A stretch of 64,000 bases of DNA, from NCBI RefSeq assembly GCF_042676385.1, contig NZ_JBHTHA010000015.1, positions 39,408 through 103,407 of the forward strand, given 5' to 3'. Shown here in pieces: positions 1 through 8,543 of the stretch. The DNA is from Paenibacillus_E sp042676385 (GTDB taxonomy: Bacteria > Bacillota > Bacilli > Paenibacillales > NBRC-103111). Position 1 is the stretch's first letter, and each line of letters starts with the position of its first letter. The translations under genes were made by a program, and so were the position numbers. The notes beneath the pieces were generated by a model, which was not told the DNA's origin, ran no database searches, and saw only the letters and a program-made list of their open reading frames with translations.

Positions 1-1
1 A

Positions 2-1831
2 TATGTTTTAAAGCATTTTCAGCTCTACGGCAAGGTGAAACGCCCTTATCTTGGCTTGGAATTGGAAGAAAGCTGGGAAGCGGTAGTGGGTTTGCCAAGT
101 TCTACAGGTTTGCGGGTTGCTTACGTAGATCCCGATTCTCCGGCCGCCAAGGCTGGCCTGAAGCAGGATGATCTTCTTGTCGCCATCGGCGGTAGCAAAG
201 TAAAAACGATGGTCGATTACAACGAAGCGCTAAAGAAATACTTACCGAATGAAACGGTCGAGGTGACGATCCAATCCGGCGGCTCCGAGGTATCGAAATC
301 GATCACGCTTGGCGAAGCGCAAAGCCAAGAGACCAAATGGACGCAGGAGACGGAAGGCTCCTCCCTGGATGCGGACCGCGGCAAAACGAAAATTGGCGAC
401 AGCCACTTCGGCTGGTCGATGAAATATCCGGCAGGACTTGTAAAAAGCCATCAATCCGAGGCTGGAGATTCCGTCAGTTTCGTAGATGCGAAAGGCGAAT
501 TCTCCTTGTCCGTTCAGGTGGACAGCCATCAAAGCGACGAACTATCGCCGTCTGCCTTGCTGAACAAGCTGGCGGGCAGCAATGAGGATGATTATGATTA
601 CGAGTATGGCGGCGCACCTGCTACGATTTTGGAGCGTCAATATGTGAAGCGGGAAGGAAGCCCCTATGCTAAAGTGGTAGGCCGCTCGGGCGATAACGGC
701 TACATCCAGACCCGCGGCTATCTTCACAAGGGAAGCCTGTATACCTTACGCTTATTAGTGAACAAAGAGCACTACAACAACAATTTTAAGCAAAACAGTT
801 ACAATGAGCTGCTGGATAGTTTCCAGCCTGCTTTCGACGGCAAGGACGCGTCTTTGAAAGATATCTCGGTTTACTCGAGTGGCAATACAACGTATAAGAA
901 CGAGTACGGGCTTTCTCTTGACCTGCCGGCCAATTGGCAGCAAGGCGGCTACACGTCAGGCTCTTCCTTCTATAGCGACGATTCTTCGCAAATGGTGCAT
1001 GTCAGCGTAACGTCCGCCTCTTCCGGCGATACGCTTAAGGCATGGGTGGACCGTCAGCGCGAGCAGTTTGAAGCGGTGTATGTACCCAAATACCGAAGTA
1101 TGAAGGAACCTGAGGAGCTGACTTTAGCCGGCGTTCCGGCACTTAAAGTCGCCTATTCCAGTTCTTTGGGCAGCAAGTGGAAGGCGGGCTATTCGCTCTT
1201 TTTCATCAAAGATAAATACAAATACGAGGTCGACTACACCTACCCGCAAGAGGCGGATGGGGCTGAAGTGAAGGGGCTGCTGGAGACGCTGACTTCTTCG
1301 ATCAAGGTGGACAAAGACGGTATGGATAAGGAGCTTGGTTTCATTCAAGATCTGGACGAGCTGCTTGATCCGAATCGTACGATTACCTACAAAAATGAAA
1401 AGTACAAGTACTCCTTGCAAATCCCGGAAATCTGGTCCAGCAGCAAATCCTATGACAATAAAGACCAGGGCAGCCAAACCTTCTTCTTCACGGGTGGGTA
1501 CTTGATCGTCCAAGCTGATCCCAAAGCAACTTATGAAAGTTTGGTCAAGGATCAGGACGCCGCTCAAAAGAAAAGCCATGACAATGATGCTGAATATGCA
1601 GTTACGAACTCTGAAACGACCTTGTTCGACGACGTGAAAGCGAAACAGTACGTCATTCACTATGCAACCCGGAAAGTGCCTTACCAGGAGACCGTGTACA
1701 TTTTCCAGAAAAACAACATCGGCTACACGGTGACGCTCCGTATCGATGAAGCCGTACAAACGGAAGCCAATGAGGCGCGGTTGGAAAAAACGTTTGAGTC
1801 GATGAAATTTTTGGACGGCGGGAAAAAATAA
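2..1831 (+). CDS. HtrA-type serine protease, C-terminal part (PDZ plus three repeats)
   Basis: The frame is open to the left window edge with no stop, and the residues before the first possible start (ending LYGKVKRPYLGL) are the usual junction between a trypsin-like S1C protease domain and its PDZ domain, so the 5' end is missing. A PDZ domain fills about the first 95 visible residues. Three related segments follow (near visible residues 125-275, 290-430 and 445-600), each opening with a pattern like YxxSLxxPxxW, as in PsbP/DUF1795-like folds. The product is probably a membrane-anchored extracytoplasmic quality-control protease with extra C-terminal binding repeats. The protease domain itself is not visible. 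Confidence 0.85.
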   Translation, partial: YVLKHFQLYGKVKRPYLGLELEESWEAVVGLPSSTGLRVAYVDPDSPAAKAGLKQDDLLVAIGGSKVKTMVDYNEALKKYLPNETVEVTIQSGGSEVSKSITLGEAQSQETKWTQETEGSSLDADRGKTKIGDSHFGWSMKYPAGLVKSHQSEAGDSVSFVDAKGEFSLSVQVDSHQSDELSPSALLNKLAGSNEDDYDYEYGGAPATILERQYVKREGSPYAKVVGRSGDNGYIQTRGYLHKGSLYTLRLLVNKEHYNNNFKQNSYNELLDSFQPAFDGKDASLKDISVYSSGNTTYKNEYGLSLDLPANWQQGGYTSGSSFYSDDSSQMVHVSVTSASSGDTLKAWVDRQREQFEAVYVPKYRSMKEPEELTLAGVPALKVAYSSSLGSKWKAGYSLFFIKDKYKYEVDYTYPQEADGAEVKGLLETLTSSIKVDKDGMDKELGFIQDLDELLDPNRTITYKNEKYKYSLQIPEIWSSSKSYDNKDQGSQTFFFTGGYLIVQADPKATYESLVKDQDAAQKKSHDNDAEYAVTNSETTLFDDVKAKQYVIHYATRKVPYQETVYIFQKNNIGYTVTLRIDEAVQTEANEARLEKTFESMKFLDGGKK

Positions 1832-1860
1832 ATGGGGCTTTAACTTGAGGAGGTATGCCA

Positions 1861-2223
1861 GTGGCAATCATTAGTATGGTATTAGTTGCACTTGTTGCCA
1901 TAGAGCATATCTACATCTTAATCCTGGAAATGTTCATGTGGACCACGCCGCGAGGCCTAAAAGCATTCGGAACGAATAAGCAATTTGCGGAAGAGTCCAA
2001 AGCGCTAGCCGCTAACCAAGGGCTATATAACGGTTTTTTGGCGGCAGGTCTACTGTGGGGACTCCTTCATCCCAATGCCTTAATGGGACACCAGCTACAG
2101 CTGTTCTTCCTCGGCTGCGTTCTCGTAGCCGCGATCTATGGGGGCGCGACGGCGAAGAGGTCGATCCTTTTTGTTCAAGGACTTCCGGCATTGCTTGCGC
2201 TGGTATTCGTATTACTGTCATAA
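1861..2223 (+). CDS. DUF1304 small membrane protein
   Basis: A 120-residue hydrophobic protein with about four membrane helices, matching the DUF1304 family (N-terminal helix, then a conserved FxWTTPRG-like loop). No biochemical function is established for the family. AGGAGG lies directly against an ATG at 1855, which leaves a one-base spacer, so the GTG at 1861 with a seven-base spacer is the better start. It follows the protease gene by 29 bases and may be co-transcribed. Confidence 0.75.
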   Translation: MAIISMVLVALVAIEHIYILILEMFMWTTPRGLKAFGTNKQFAEESKALAANQGLYNGFLAAGLLWGLLHPNALMGHQLQLFFLGCVLVAAIYGGATAKRSILFVQGLPALLALVFVLLS

Positions 2224-2234
2224 GCAACAAACAA

Positions 2235-2278
2235 AACCCGTACCTGCTGCAAGAGAAGCAGTGGTGCGGGTTTTTGTA
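2235..2278 (+). terminator. Rho-independent terminator after DUF1304 gene
   Basis: AACCCG...CGGGTT with an inner TGCT/AGCA pairing, followed by TTTTT. Confidence 0.7.
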
Positions 2279-2300
2279 TGTTTTTTTATTGAATACCGGA

Positions 2301-3143
2301 TTAAAAATCGAAGTTGTCCGGATCAGGACCGACACGATGATTTTGGTTCAAACGATCGATGCGCGCCATGTCTTCTTTGGTTAATTCAAAATCAAATACG
2401 GCTGCATTTTCGATAATTCGATGCTCTTTGGTAGACTTCGGTATAGTGACTACGCCATGCTGCAAGTCCCAACGCAAAATGACTTGGGCAACCGATTTGC
2501 CATGTTGTTCTCCAATTTCTTTCAAAACGGGGTGATCCAGCAGTTGGCCTTGCATAAGCGGGGACCATGCCTCCATCTGAATGTCTTGTTCCTTACAGAA
2601 CTGAAGAAGGTCCTGCTGTGTTAATTGCGGATGGAATTCAACTTGGTTCACCATCGGTTTGATTTCAGCATCGTTCATTAAGTCTTTCAGGTGATGGATT
2701 TGAAAATTGCTTACCCCAATGGCCTTAACCCGGCCTTCTTTATAGAGGGTTTCTAAAGCTCTCCATGCCTCTTTATATTTACCTTGTACAGGCCAATGTA
2801 TGAGGTACAAATCAAGATACTCTAAGCCAAGCTTGCTCAGGCTTGTTTCGTAGGCCGCGAGCGTCTGCTCGTACCCAAGATCGGCATTCCAAACCTTTGA
2901 GGTTACGAAAAGCTCCTCTCTAGAGATTGAAAACTCGGAAATAGCTTCGCTAATTCCCTGCCCGACACTGTTTTCATTTCCGTAAATGGCTGCAGTATCG
3001 ATGCTGCGATAACCATGCCGAATGGCTGATTTCACAGCCTGTACCAGCTCCTGCCCTTCTTCAACTTTAAATACCCCGAGCCCAAACATGGGCATTTTCA
3101 CACCGTTGTGTAAGGTTGTTGTATCTTGCAAATGTTTAGTCAT
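2301..3143 (-). CDS. Aldo/keto reductase (YvgN/YtbE-like)
   Basis: A 280-residue NADPH-dependent aldo/keto reductase. The catalytic tetrad is visible as Asp49, Tyr54, Lys83 and His116 (DTAAIY, SKVW and IHWP motifs). It most resembles Bacillus YvgN/YtbE methylglyoxal/glyoxal reductases, which detoxify reactive aldehydes in the cytosol. Its ATG shares one base with the TAA of the upstream MFS gene (TAATG), so the two are translationally coupled and probably share a substrate class or stress signal. Confidence 0.9.
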   Translation of the reverse strand: MTKHLQDTTTLHNGVKMPMFGLGVFKVEEGQELVQAVKSAIRHGYRSIDTAAIYGNENSVGQGISEAISEFSISREELFVTSKVWNADLGYEQTLAAYETSLSKLGLEYLDLYLIHWPVQGKYKEAWRALETLYKEGRVKAIGVSNFQIHHLKDLMNDAEIKPMVNQVEFHPQLTQQDLLQFCKEQDIQMEAWSPLMQGQLLDHPVLKEIGEQHGKSVAQVILRWDLQHGVVTIPKSTKEHRIIENAAVFDFELTKEDMARIDRLNQNHRVGPDPDNFDF

Positions 3144-4366
3144 TATATAATTGCCTCCTTATGTGTATTAGCGATTAGTGATTCATCTTCATCGTTTTTT
3201 TCCAGAGCACGGCTCCAGACGGTTAAAATGACAGCGCCAAGAACCATCAACGCGCCGACCCATGTCGTATGAACCAGGCCGATCGAGTCCGTAATGACTC
3301 CACCCAAGTATGCCCCGATAGCAATGCCTGCATTAAAAGCCGCAATATTGACGGCAGAAGCCACATCGACGGCGTTCGGTGCAAATCGTTCAGCTAATGA
3401 AACCACATATACTTGCAACCCGGGCACGTTCATGAAAGCGAACAATCCCATAAAGAAGACCGTTATCAAACTGGCAGCCTTAAACGGTACTGTGAAAGCC
3501 AGAACAAAGAGCACTATAGATTGGATGGCAAACATATAGAACAAGGCGGAAATAGGTCTGCGGTTAGCAGCTTTGCCTCCAATAACATTGCCGATGGCAA
3601 TAGCGATTCCGTATACAAGGAGGATAGCAGCGACCGTTTTTTCTTTAAATCCGGTTATGTCGTGAAGGAGAGGAGATAAATAAGTAAAGACGACAAACGT
3701 ACCTCCGTACCCCAATGCAGTAATGGAAAAAGCAAGCAGCAACCGTTTATGCGTAATCAGTTTAAGCTGGTCGCGAAGCAGGGATTTGGCTCCTTTACGC
3801 AAGTTGGAGGGAACTAGAACCAAGTTGGCAATGAGTGCAAGGATGCCGACTGCAACGATGGCGATGAAGGCGGCCCGCCAGCCCAATTGTTGTCCGATCA
3901 AGGTGCCCAAAGGCACTCCGGTAACGGTAGCTACAGTAAGTCCGGAAAACATGATGGAGACGGCGCTGGCTCTGCGGTTCTCGGATACAAGTTCCGCGGC
4001 GATGGTGGAACCAATGGACATGAATACGCCGTGTGAGAAAGCTGAGATTACGCGCGCCAGCAGCAGAACGGCAATCCCGCTTGCAGTGGCAGCAAGACTA
4101 TTGCCTGCTATGAACACAAGCATAATCAACAGCAATAGGGTTTTACGTGATATACGGGAGGTCAAGGACGTTAAAATTGGTGCTCCCAGTGTGACTCCAA
4201 GAGCATATAAAGTAACGGTTAACCCGGAAGTTGTGACTGATATATGCAAGTCTTCAGCGATAAGAGGGAGCAATCCTACACTGATAAACTCTGTTGTTCC
4301 GATCGCAAAGGCGCTAATTGCTAAAGCCAAGAGCGCAAAAATACTTCTTTTTTTATCTATCAGCAT
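3143..4366 (-). CDS. MFS transporter, DHA1 family (AraJ/YdhP-like)
   Basis: About 407 residues and 12 predicted membrane helices. The N-terminal AIGTTEFISVGLLP motif is typical of DHA1 sugar/drug efflux proteins of the AraJ/NepI type. The ATG at 4366 is preceded by TAGGAGTGAG; the longer upstream reading frame lacks a ribosome site. It is divergent from an HxlR regulator, and the aldo/keto reductase follows in the same operon, a common arrangement for electrophile-responsive exporters. The substrate is unknown. Confidence 0.85.
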   Translation of the reverse strand: MLIDKKRSIFALLALAISAFAIGTTEFISVGLLPLIAEDLHISVTTSGLTVTLYALGVTLGAPILTSLTSRISRKTLLLLIMLVFIAGNSLAATASGIAVLLLARVISAFSHGVFMSIGSTIAAELVSENRRASAVSIMFSGLTVATVTGVPLGTLIGQQLGWRAAFIAIVAVGILALIANLVLVPSNLRKGAKSLLRDQLKLITHKRLLLAFSITALGYGGTFVVFTYLSPLLHDITGFKEKTVAAILLVYGIAIAIGNVIGGKAANRRPISALFYMFAIQSIVLFVLAFTVPFKAASLITVFFMGLFAFMNVPGLQVYVVSLAERFAPNAVDVASAVNIAAFNAGIAIGAYLGGVITDSIGLVHTTWVGALMVLGAVILTVWSRALEKNDEDESLIANTHKEAII

Positions 4367-4439
4367 TCGTCTCACTCCTACTTTTTTTGTTGATCCCGGC
4401 CGGTACATGTTATTATGGATTATCGTGTTTAAAATGAAT

Positions 4440-4468
4440 AGTACGTACTTTTAAGTGTTATAGGCACT
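4440..4468. promoter_or_regulatory. Inverted repeats between MFS operon and HxlR gene
   Basis: A perfect 10-base palindrome AGTACGTACT (4440-4449) is followed by AGTG-N7-CACT. They lie in the divergent intergenic region, where an HxlR-type dimer would bind. The operator role is inferred. Confidence 0.45.
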
Positions 4469-4500
4469 AAAAAGTTCCCATACCTGAATGGAGAGAAAAG

Positions 4501-4866
4501 ATGATGGTCAAAAAGAAATATAATATTTCGGTCGAAGCAACGCTGGAGGTCATCGGTGGAAAGTGGAAATGTGTCATTCTTTGTCACTTGACGCACGGGA
4601 AAAAGAGGACAAGTGATTTAAAACGTCTGATGCCCGGAATTACTCAAAAAATGCTGACTCAGCAACTAAGAGAACTAGAGCAAGACGGCATTGTGAATCG
4701 GATTATTTATCATCAGATTCCTCCCAAAGTCGAATATGAGCTTAGCGAATATGGCTGGAGCTTGAAAACGATTTTGGATTCCTTATGCAATTGGGGTGAA
4801 AAGCACATTATTAAAGAGTATGGCGATAAATTCGCTGTGTTGGAAGACAGCATATTGAATAAATAG
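4501..4866 (+). CDS. HxlR/MarR-like winged-helix regulator
   Basis: A 121-residue HxlR-family DNA-binding protein: the IGGKWKCVILCHL entry helix, a recognition region around MPGITQKMLTQQLRELEQDG, and the wing (VEYELSEYG). The family often senses aldehydes, quinones or thiol stress; Cys residues lie in the first helix. It is divergent from the MFS/aldo-keto reductase operon and probably controls it. An adjacent second ATG at 4504 is equally possible. Confidence 0.85.
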   Translation: MMVKKKYNISVEATLEVIGGKWKCVILCHLTHGKKRTSDLKRLMPGITQKMLTQQLRELEQDGIVNRIIYHQIPPKVEYELSEYGWSLKTILDSLCNWGEKHIIKEYGDKFAVLEDSILNK

Positions 4867-4999
4867 CTCAGCCACCTTTAGCAGGATCGTCCCAGTGTCA
4901 ATATTGCAGCTTCAACATCGACGGGGTATAAAAACAGGTCATTTTCCTCAATATAGCCGATGTAGGGAATTTGCTTTATTGAAGGAGGCAGGCAACACA

Positions 5000-5254
5000 A
5001 TGACCCACCAAGATTCTAGTTGGCAGTCGCAAAACCCGGTATCCTCAGCGCAAAATTCGGTAGACAACGTTCATAATGCCGTTTCTCACGCGATGACTCA
5101 TCCGACGCCGCTGACGATTCAAGAGGCCCAGAACGCAATTACGCAGGCGGAAAGAGCGCTGGCGCAAGCCAAGGCGCATCACGACCAGCCAGCTGTACAG
5201 CAAGCGGAGGAATCGTTAAACCAAGAGAAGTCCAGACTTCAAAGCATCCAGTGA
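5000..5254 (+). CDS. Small Gln/Ala-rich hypothetical protein
   Basis: An 84-residue hydrophilic protein with an Asn/Ser/His-rich N-terminus and an Ala/Gln/Glu-rich helical, probably coiled-coil C-terminal half. The ATG at 5000 has AAGGAGG 11 bases upstream; the longer upstream frame has no ribosome site. It resembles small spore- or stress-related proteins in composition, but I do not recognise a family. A strong terminator follows at once. Confidence 0.6.
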   Translation: MTHQDSSWQSQNPVSSAQNSVDNVHNAVSHAMTHPTPLTIQEAQNAITQAERALAQAKAHHDQPAVQQAEESLNQEKSRLQSIQ

Positions 5255-5259
5255 AAATC

Positions 5260-5298
5260 AAAACAGCCCCTATCCTTGCGAAGGATGAGGGCTGTTTT
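5260..5298. terminator. Bidirectional terminator
   Basis: AAAACAGCCC...GGGCTGTTTT with an inner ATCCT/AGGAT stem. It sits between convergent genes and serves both strands. Confidence 0.85.
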
Positions 5299-5309
5299 CC
5301 AATGATTTA

Positions 5310-6080
5310 TTATTTGCGATACAGCGAATAACCTGGATCTTTGGGGACTTCAATCGCGATGATGCGTAAACCTTGTTCGCTATCGGCTTGAAGCCTTAGA
5401 AGCTCGCTTGCTTCAGCAGCTTTGACAACGGCGAAGTCTTTGTGCGCCAGAGCATGAGCTTCTGCAGCCGCGGCAGCAGTACCTTGACCTCGAATGACGA
5501 GCGCAGCCAGAAGTCGGCTAGGATCCAGCTTATAGCTGAATTCGGCGCCGGCCTGCAACGTCCAGTCGTACATGTTGACATCGGTATCGAGCTTGATAGG
5601 AGCGTCACCGCCGATGACGGTCTTCACCGCTGTACCGCCTTCGGTGATGCTTGGGAAAGCCTCGTTATCATATTGATTGTAAGTGGCAGGCTGCTTCACT
5701 GTCACGTTCAGGTTCGGCTCGAACCAGATTTGAAGCCCTTCGCTTCCGACTTTGCGGAATGCTTCCGAGTGATATACGCCGGAACCCGCTTGAATGACTT
5801 GAGCGCCACCGTTCGTCACAGTTTGCAGCGAACCAAGAGAGTCGCGGTGCTCGACGAGTCCTTCAATGACATAGGTCACAATCTCGAACGCTTTATGCGG
5901 ATGCATCGGGATCTCAGCTACGTCCGTTGCCTTACCCCAAGCCCAATAGAAGAGTGAGCCTATGCGGTCGACGGCTGTTTTCTCGCCGGGAAAGCTGATT
6001 GGACGTTGTTCGACGAATTTTCCGCCATCAAAATGGCCTACGCCTTGCCGTTCGGGAGAAAATATTTGAATATCCATCAT
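5310..6080 (-). CDS. Pirin-family bicupin (YhhW-like)
   Basis: 256 residues with the pirin N-terminal cupin. The metal ligands are visible as His60, His62, His104 and Glu106 (MHPHKAFE and YHSEAF). YhhW-type members act as quercetin 2,3-dioxygenases in vitro; the physiological role is uncertain. The ATG at 6080 (the first of two in tandem) has AGGAG seven bases upstream; the longer frame adds an unrelated N-terminus. It is divergent from the BlaI-type gene. Confidence 0.85.
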   Translation of the reverse strand: MMDIQIFSPERQGVGHFDGGKFVEQRPISFPGEKTAVDRIGSLFYWAWGKATDVAEIPMHPHKAFEIVTYVIEGLVEHRDSLGSLQTVTNGGAQVIQAGSGVYHSEAFRKVGSEGLQIWFEPNLNVTVKQPATYNQYDNEAFPSITEGGTAVKTVIGGDAPIKLDTDVNMYDWTLQAGAEFSYKLDPSRLLAALVIRGQGTAAAAAEAHALAHKDFAVVKAAEASELLRLQADSEQGLRIIAIEVPKDPGYSLYRK

Positions 6081-6215
6081 GGATCCACTCCTTTTTGCTA
6101 AATATTTTTCAATAACTAACTTTATGTAAGTAATTATAAATCGTTGTATCCACGCTGTCAATCATCTCCGAAATGAGCCGCCGAATGAACAGCTTGACTG
6201 GATATCCCCCTTCCT

Positions 6216-6230
6216 ACTACAATATGTAGT
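6216..6230. promoter_or_regulatory. BlaI/MecI-type operator, copy 1
   Basis: The perfect inverted repeat ACTACAATATGTAGT lies just upstream of the repressor gene. It matches the TACA/TGTA core of BlaI/MecI operators and recurs identically at 7525-7539. Confidence 0.8.
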
Positions 6231-6247
6231 GTAAGGAGTTGTTTCCA

Positions 6248-6664
6248 ATGAAAATGCAAAATTTCAAGTTTCAAAGCAGTGGTTTGGGCCGCTTTTTCGG
6301 TCCGCTCGAGGCTAAAATCATGGAGATTTTGTGGGCAGCGGAGTCGGAGATCACGATCAAAGATGTCCATCATAAACTTGATCAGGAGAAAGCTATTTCT
6401 TTTAACACGGTTATGACGGTGATGAACCGCCTCGTGGAGAAGGGCATTCTTCAGAAACGCTCCCTCATTCGCTCTTTCGTGTACCGTCCGGTGATGACGC
6501 GAGACGCCTTTATGGAGGCTCAGTCCAAGGAACTCACCTTCGATCTGATCGAAGAGTTCGGCTCGCAAGCTGTCGTACACATGGTGGATGCGCTGGATCA
6601 GGTGGACCCTGAACTGCTGGACCGTCTGGAGCAGAAAATCAAAGAACTGAAAAAGGATAGATAA
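6248..6664 (+). CDS. BlaI/MecI/CopY-family repressor
   Basis: A 138-residue penicillinase-repressor family protein: winged helix (LEAKIMEILWAAESEITIKDVHHKL, wing VYRPVMTRDAF) and a C-terminal dimerisation helix. TAAGGAG lies nine bases before the ATG at 6248. In this family the repressor is cleaved when a partner membrane metalloprotease is activated. That partner follows three bases downstream, and the operator directly upstream implies autoregulation. There is no beta-lactamase gene nearby. Confidence 0.9.
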   Translation: MKMQNFKFQSSGLGRFFGPLEAKIMEILWAAESEITIKDVHHKLDQEKAISFNTVMTVMNRLVEKGILQKRSLIRSFVYRPVMTRDAFMEAQSKELTFDLIEEFGSQAVVHMVDALDQVDPELLDRLEQKIKELKKDR

Positions 6665-6667
6665 CAC

Positions 6668-7504
6668 ATGTGGGAAACCCGGTCCAAATGGATGCTATAC
6701 GCTTCTCTCGCGACGGCAGGCTTCATTTTACTGCAAATGACCTTCTTCTCCTTGCACATCCTGTTCGGAATTCGCCTATCATTTAACGTATTTAAAATAT
6801 GTCTGGAGCTGTTTCATATCCTGCGTTCGCCGTGGGTTTGCGACATGATCCACCTGCTTGTCCTCTACACGTTCGCCGCGTGCTTCTGGGTTATCGGCAG
6901 GCAGATTCTGGTCTCTGCCCGTTCCGCCAAGCGGCTGCTTCGCTGCCAAGATACCCGGCTCACCCGGATTTACAGCAGCAAGTACGGATTGAGGGAACGG
7001 GACTTGGTCGTCATTCAAAATCATGCCGCTGTAGCCTTGACGCTCGGCGTCATCAGACCGAGAATCGTCGTGTCGACCGGACTTCTGCAGCGCCTGGAGC
7101 AAAGCGAATTGGAAGCCGTCATGGAGCATGAGAAATTCCATCTGCAGCATCGCGACCCATTGGCGATTTTCCTGCTGTCGATGCTTTCCATTTCGATGTG
7201 GTACATTCCTTTGTTCAGATGGGTGCTGGATAAATATAAAATTATGATTGAGATTATGGCTGACCAATTTGCCATCTCCACCAACTGCAGCGCAAAGGAT
7301 TTAGGCAGCGCACTGCTCAAAATGCTGAAGCTGCAGGGACAAGTTCCCGGACCGTCCGTCTCCTACGCCTCATTTGCGGAAACTTCGATCAATCTGCGCA
7401 TCATGCACATTTTGGAGCCGCAAACGCAGCTTTCCCTCAGGATGCCGCTCCTGCGCACCCTGATTTCAATTGTAGCTTTGCTGATTCTGGTGACCCTCAC
7501 CTGA
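6668..7504 (+). CDS. M56-family membrane metalloprotease (BlaR1-like, no sensor domain)
   Basis: 278 residues with membrane helices near residues 12-35, 60-80 and 185-205 and a C-terminal helix. The zinc motif is HEKFH at 153-157 with a downstream Glu/Asp (EIMADQF) as likely third ligand. It lacks the extracellular penicillin-binding domain of BlaR1/MecR1, so the signal must be sensed differently. It forms an operon with the repressor gene and is expected to inactivate it. Confidence 0.87.
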   Translation: MWETRSKWMLYASLATAGFILLQMTFFSLHILFGIRLSFNVFKICLELFHILRSPWVCDMIHLLVLYTFAACFWVIGRQILVSARSAKRLLRCQDTRLTRIYSSKYGLRERDLVVIQNHAAVALTLGVIRPRIVVSTGLLQRLEQSELEAVMEHEKFHLQHRDPLAIFLLSMLSISMWYIPLFRWVLDKYKIMIEIMADQFAISTNCSAKDLGSALLKMLKLQGQVPGPSVSYASFAETSINLRIMHILEPQTQLSLRMPLLRTLISIVALLILVTLT

Positions 7505-7524
7505 ATCTTTTTTTCATCAACTAC

Positions 7525-7539
7525 ACTACAATATGTAGT
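7525..7539. promoter_or_regulatory. BlaI/MecI-type operator, copy 2
   Basis: Identical to the copy at 6216-6230 (ACTACAATATGTAGT), here upstream of the DUF2231 membrane gene. This links that gene to the same repressor. Confidence 0.8.
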
Positions 7540-7575
7540 TTGAATTTTACCGAAAAAGAAGAGGAGAGAGTAACT

Positions 7576-8130
7576 ATGGACTACTTGATCAAGAATGCGC
7601 ACTTTATTTTTACCCATTTTCCAATTGCTTTGCTGATCTTCAGTCTGGTCTTTGACCTGCTGGCGCTGATTGCGAAGAAGCGGGAATGGCATGCAGCGGG
7701 CTGGCTCAGCCTTCTGGTGGGTACCCTCGGTGCGATTGCTTCCGTTATCACGGGACCGGAGGAATCCAGGAATCCGCTGGTGCATACGCATGAATTCTAT
7801 GCGAAACTGACCATGTTCGCCGCAATCGTGTTAACGGTTGTCAGAGTCGGCCTACTGATTTGGAAAAAGAAAGAGATCGGCCGCAACCCGATCTATCTGG
7901 CGGGGGCGCTTGTCGCTGTGATCCTCGTTTCGTATACCGGACATCTCGGCGGCCAAATGGTACATAGACCGTTCAATCCGAACGGCGGACCAATGATGCA
8001 GGGTCCGGGCGGCGGGCCGGGACAAGGAGGCCAAGGCCAAGGCGGAGCTAAACAGGGAAGCCCGGGTCAAGGTCAGGGGCAAAACAATCCTGGCGGAGAA
8101 AAGCCACAGGCTAGTCCCGCGGCAAAGTAG
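7576..8130 (+). CDS. DUF2231 membrane protein with Gly/Gln-rich tail
   Basis: 184 residues. The first helix carries the HFIFTHFPIALL signature of DUF2231, with four membrane helices up to about residue 125 and several conserved His residues (possible haem or metal ligands in the family). From about residue 135 the protein is a low-complexity Gly/Gln/Pro tail. GAGGAGAG precedes the ATG at 7576. The BlaI-type operator upstream makes it the probable effector of the repressor/protease pair. Its function is unknown. Confidence 0.75.
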   Translation: MDYLIKNAHFIFTHFPIALLIFSLVFDLLALIAKKREWHAAGWLSLLVGTLGAIASVITGPEESRNPLVHTHEFYAKLTMFAAIVLTVVRVGLLIWKKKEIGRNPIYLAGALVAVILVSYTGHLGGQMVHRPFNPNGGPMMQGPGGGPGQGGQGQGGAKQGSPGQGQGQNNPGGEKPQASPAAK

Positions 8131-8165
8131 TTTGGCGAAGTAACCCGACATAGTGTGAGTGTTCC

Positions 8166-8195
8166 AAAGGACAGCCAATAGGTTGTCCTTTTTTT
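8166..8195 (+). terminator. Terminator after DUF2231 gene
   Basis: AAAGGACA...TGTCCTTT followed by a T run. Confidence 0.85.
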
Positions 8196-8254
8196 ACCTG
8201 GAATAAGGGGCTAACCACCATGAAAGCTGTAAGCGTGCAACAATAAATAGCAAG

Positions 8255-8470
8255 TGTTGCCGCTGGAAAGGTGTTTTTCATCGTTGCAGTGGGCGTGGGG
8301 AAATGAAGTCGTGCCTCGAACGATGTTTTGAACGCTTACAGACGAGAAAAAAAGCAGGGTTGTACGCTGAGCGATGCTGGTATGATGTTTATTATCGTTA
8401 CAGACATGTGGGGATGCTGCAGTCGTGTCTCTAACGATATTTTTCATCTTTGCAGACGAGAAGATGGCGG
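8255..8470. repeat. Degenerate tandem repeat, units about 52-62 bases
   Basis: Units with the pattern GTCGTGyCTCkAACGAT-(T-rich)-ATCGTTrCAGACGAGAA recur. The CGTTGCAG-like word is seen near 8282, 8334, 8396 and 8448. AACGAT and ATCGTT within a unit can pair as short hairpins. Both strands contain short open frames that only restate the repeat (VRDTTA/VRGTTS), so I do not call a gene. Confidence 0.6.
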
Positions 8471-8516
8471 ATTGACAAAGACAAGTTCGTTCCCAAACGT
8501 TCGGCTTTAGATAAGG

Positions 8517-8543
8517 ACCTGGCCATCATCAGCCAGGTTTTTT
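8517..8543 (+). terminator. Terminator-like hairpin
   Basis: ACCTGGC...GCCAGGT followed by TTTTTT. No gene is recognised directly upstream other than the repeat. Confidence 0.7.

Noticed and set aside
1124..1867. Long minus-strand ORF (247 codons) opposite the HtrA-type gene
   Set aside because: It mirrors the codon pattern of the real gene, has no ribosome site and no recognisable family.
3723..4454. 243-codon plus-strand ORF opposite the MFS gene
   Set aside because: Antisense shadow of a well-supported transporter gene.
8211..8447. CRISPR-like appearance of the repeats, and a 78-codon ORF within them
   Set aside because: Unit lengths vary, repeats are imperfect and there are no unique spacers or cas genes; the ORF merely repeats VRDTT/VRGTT text.
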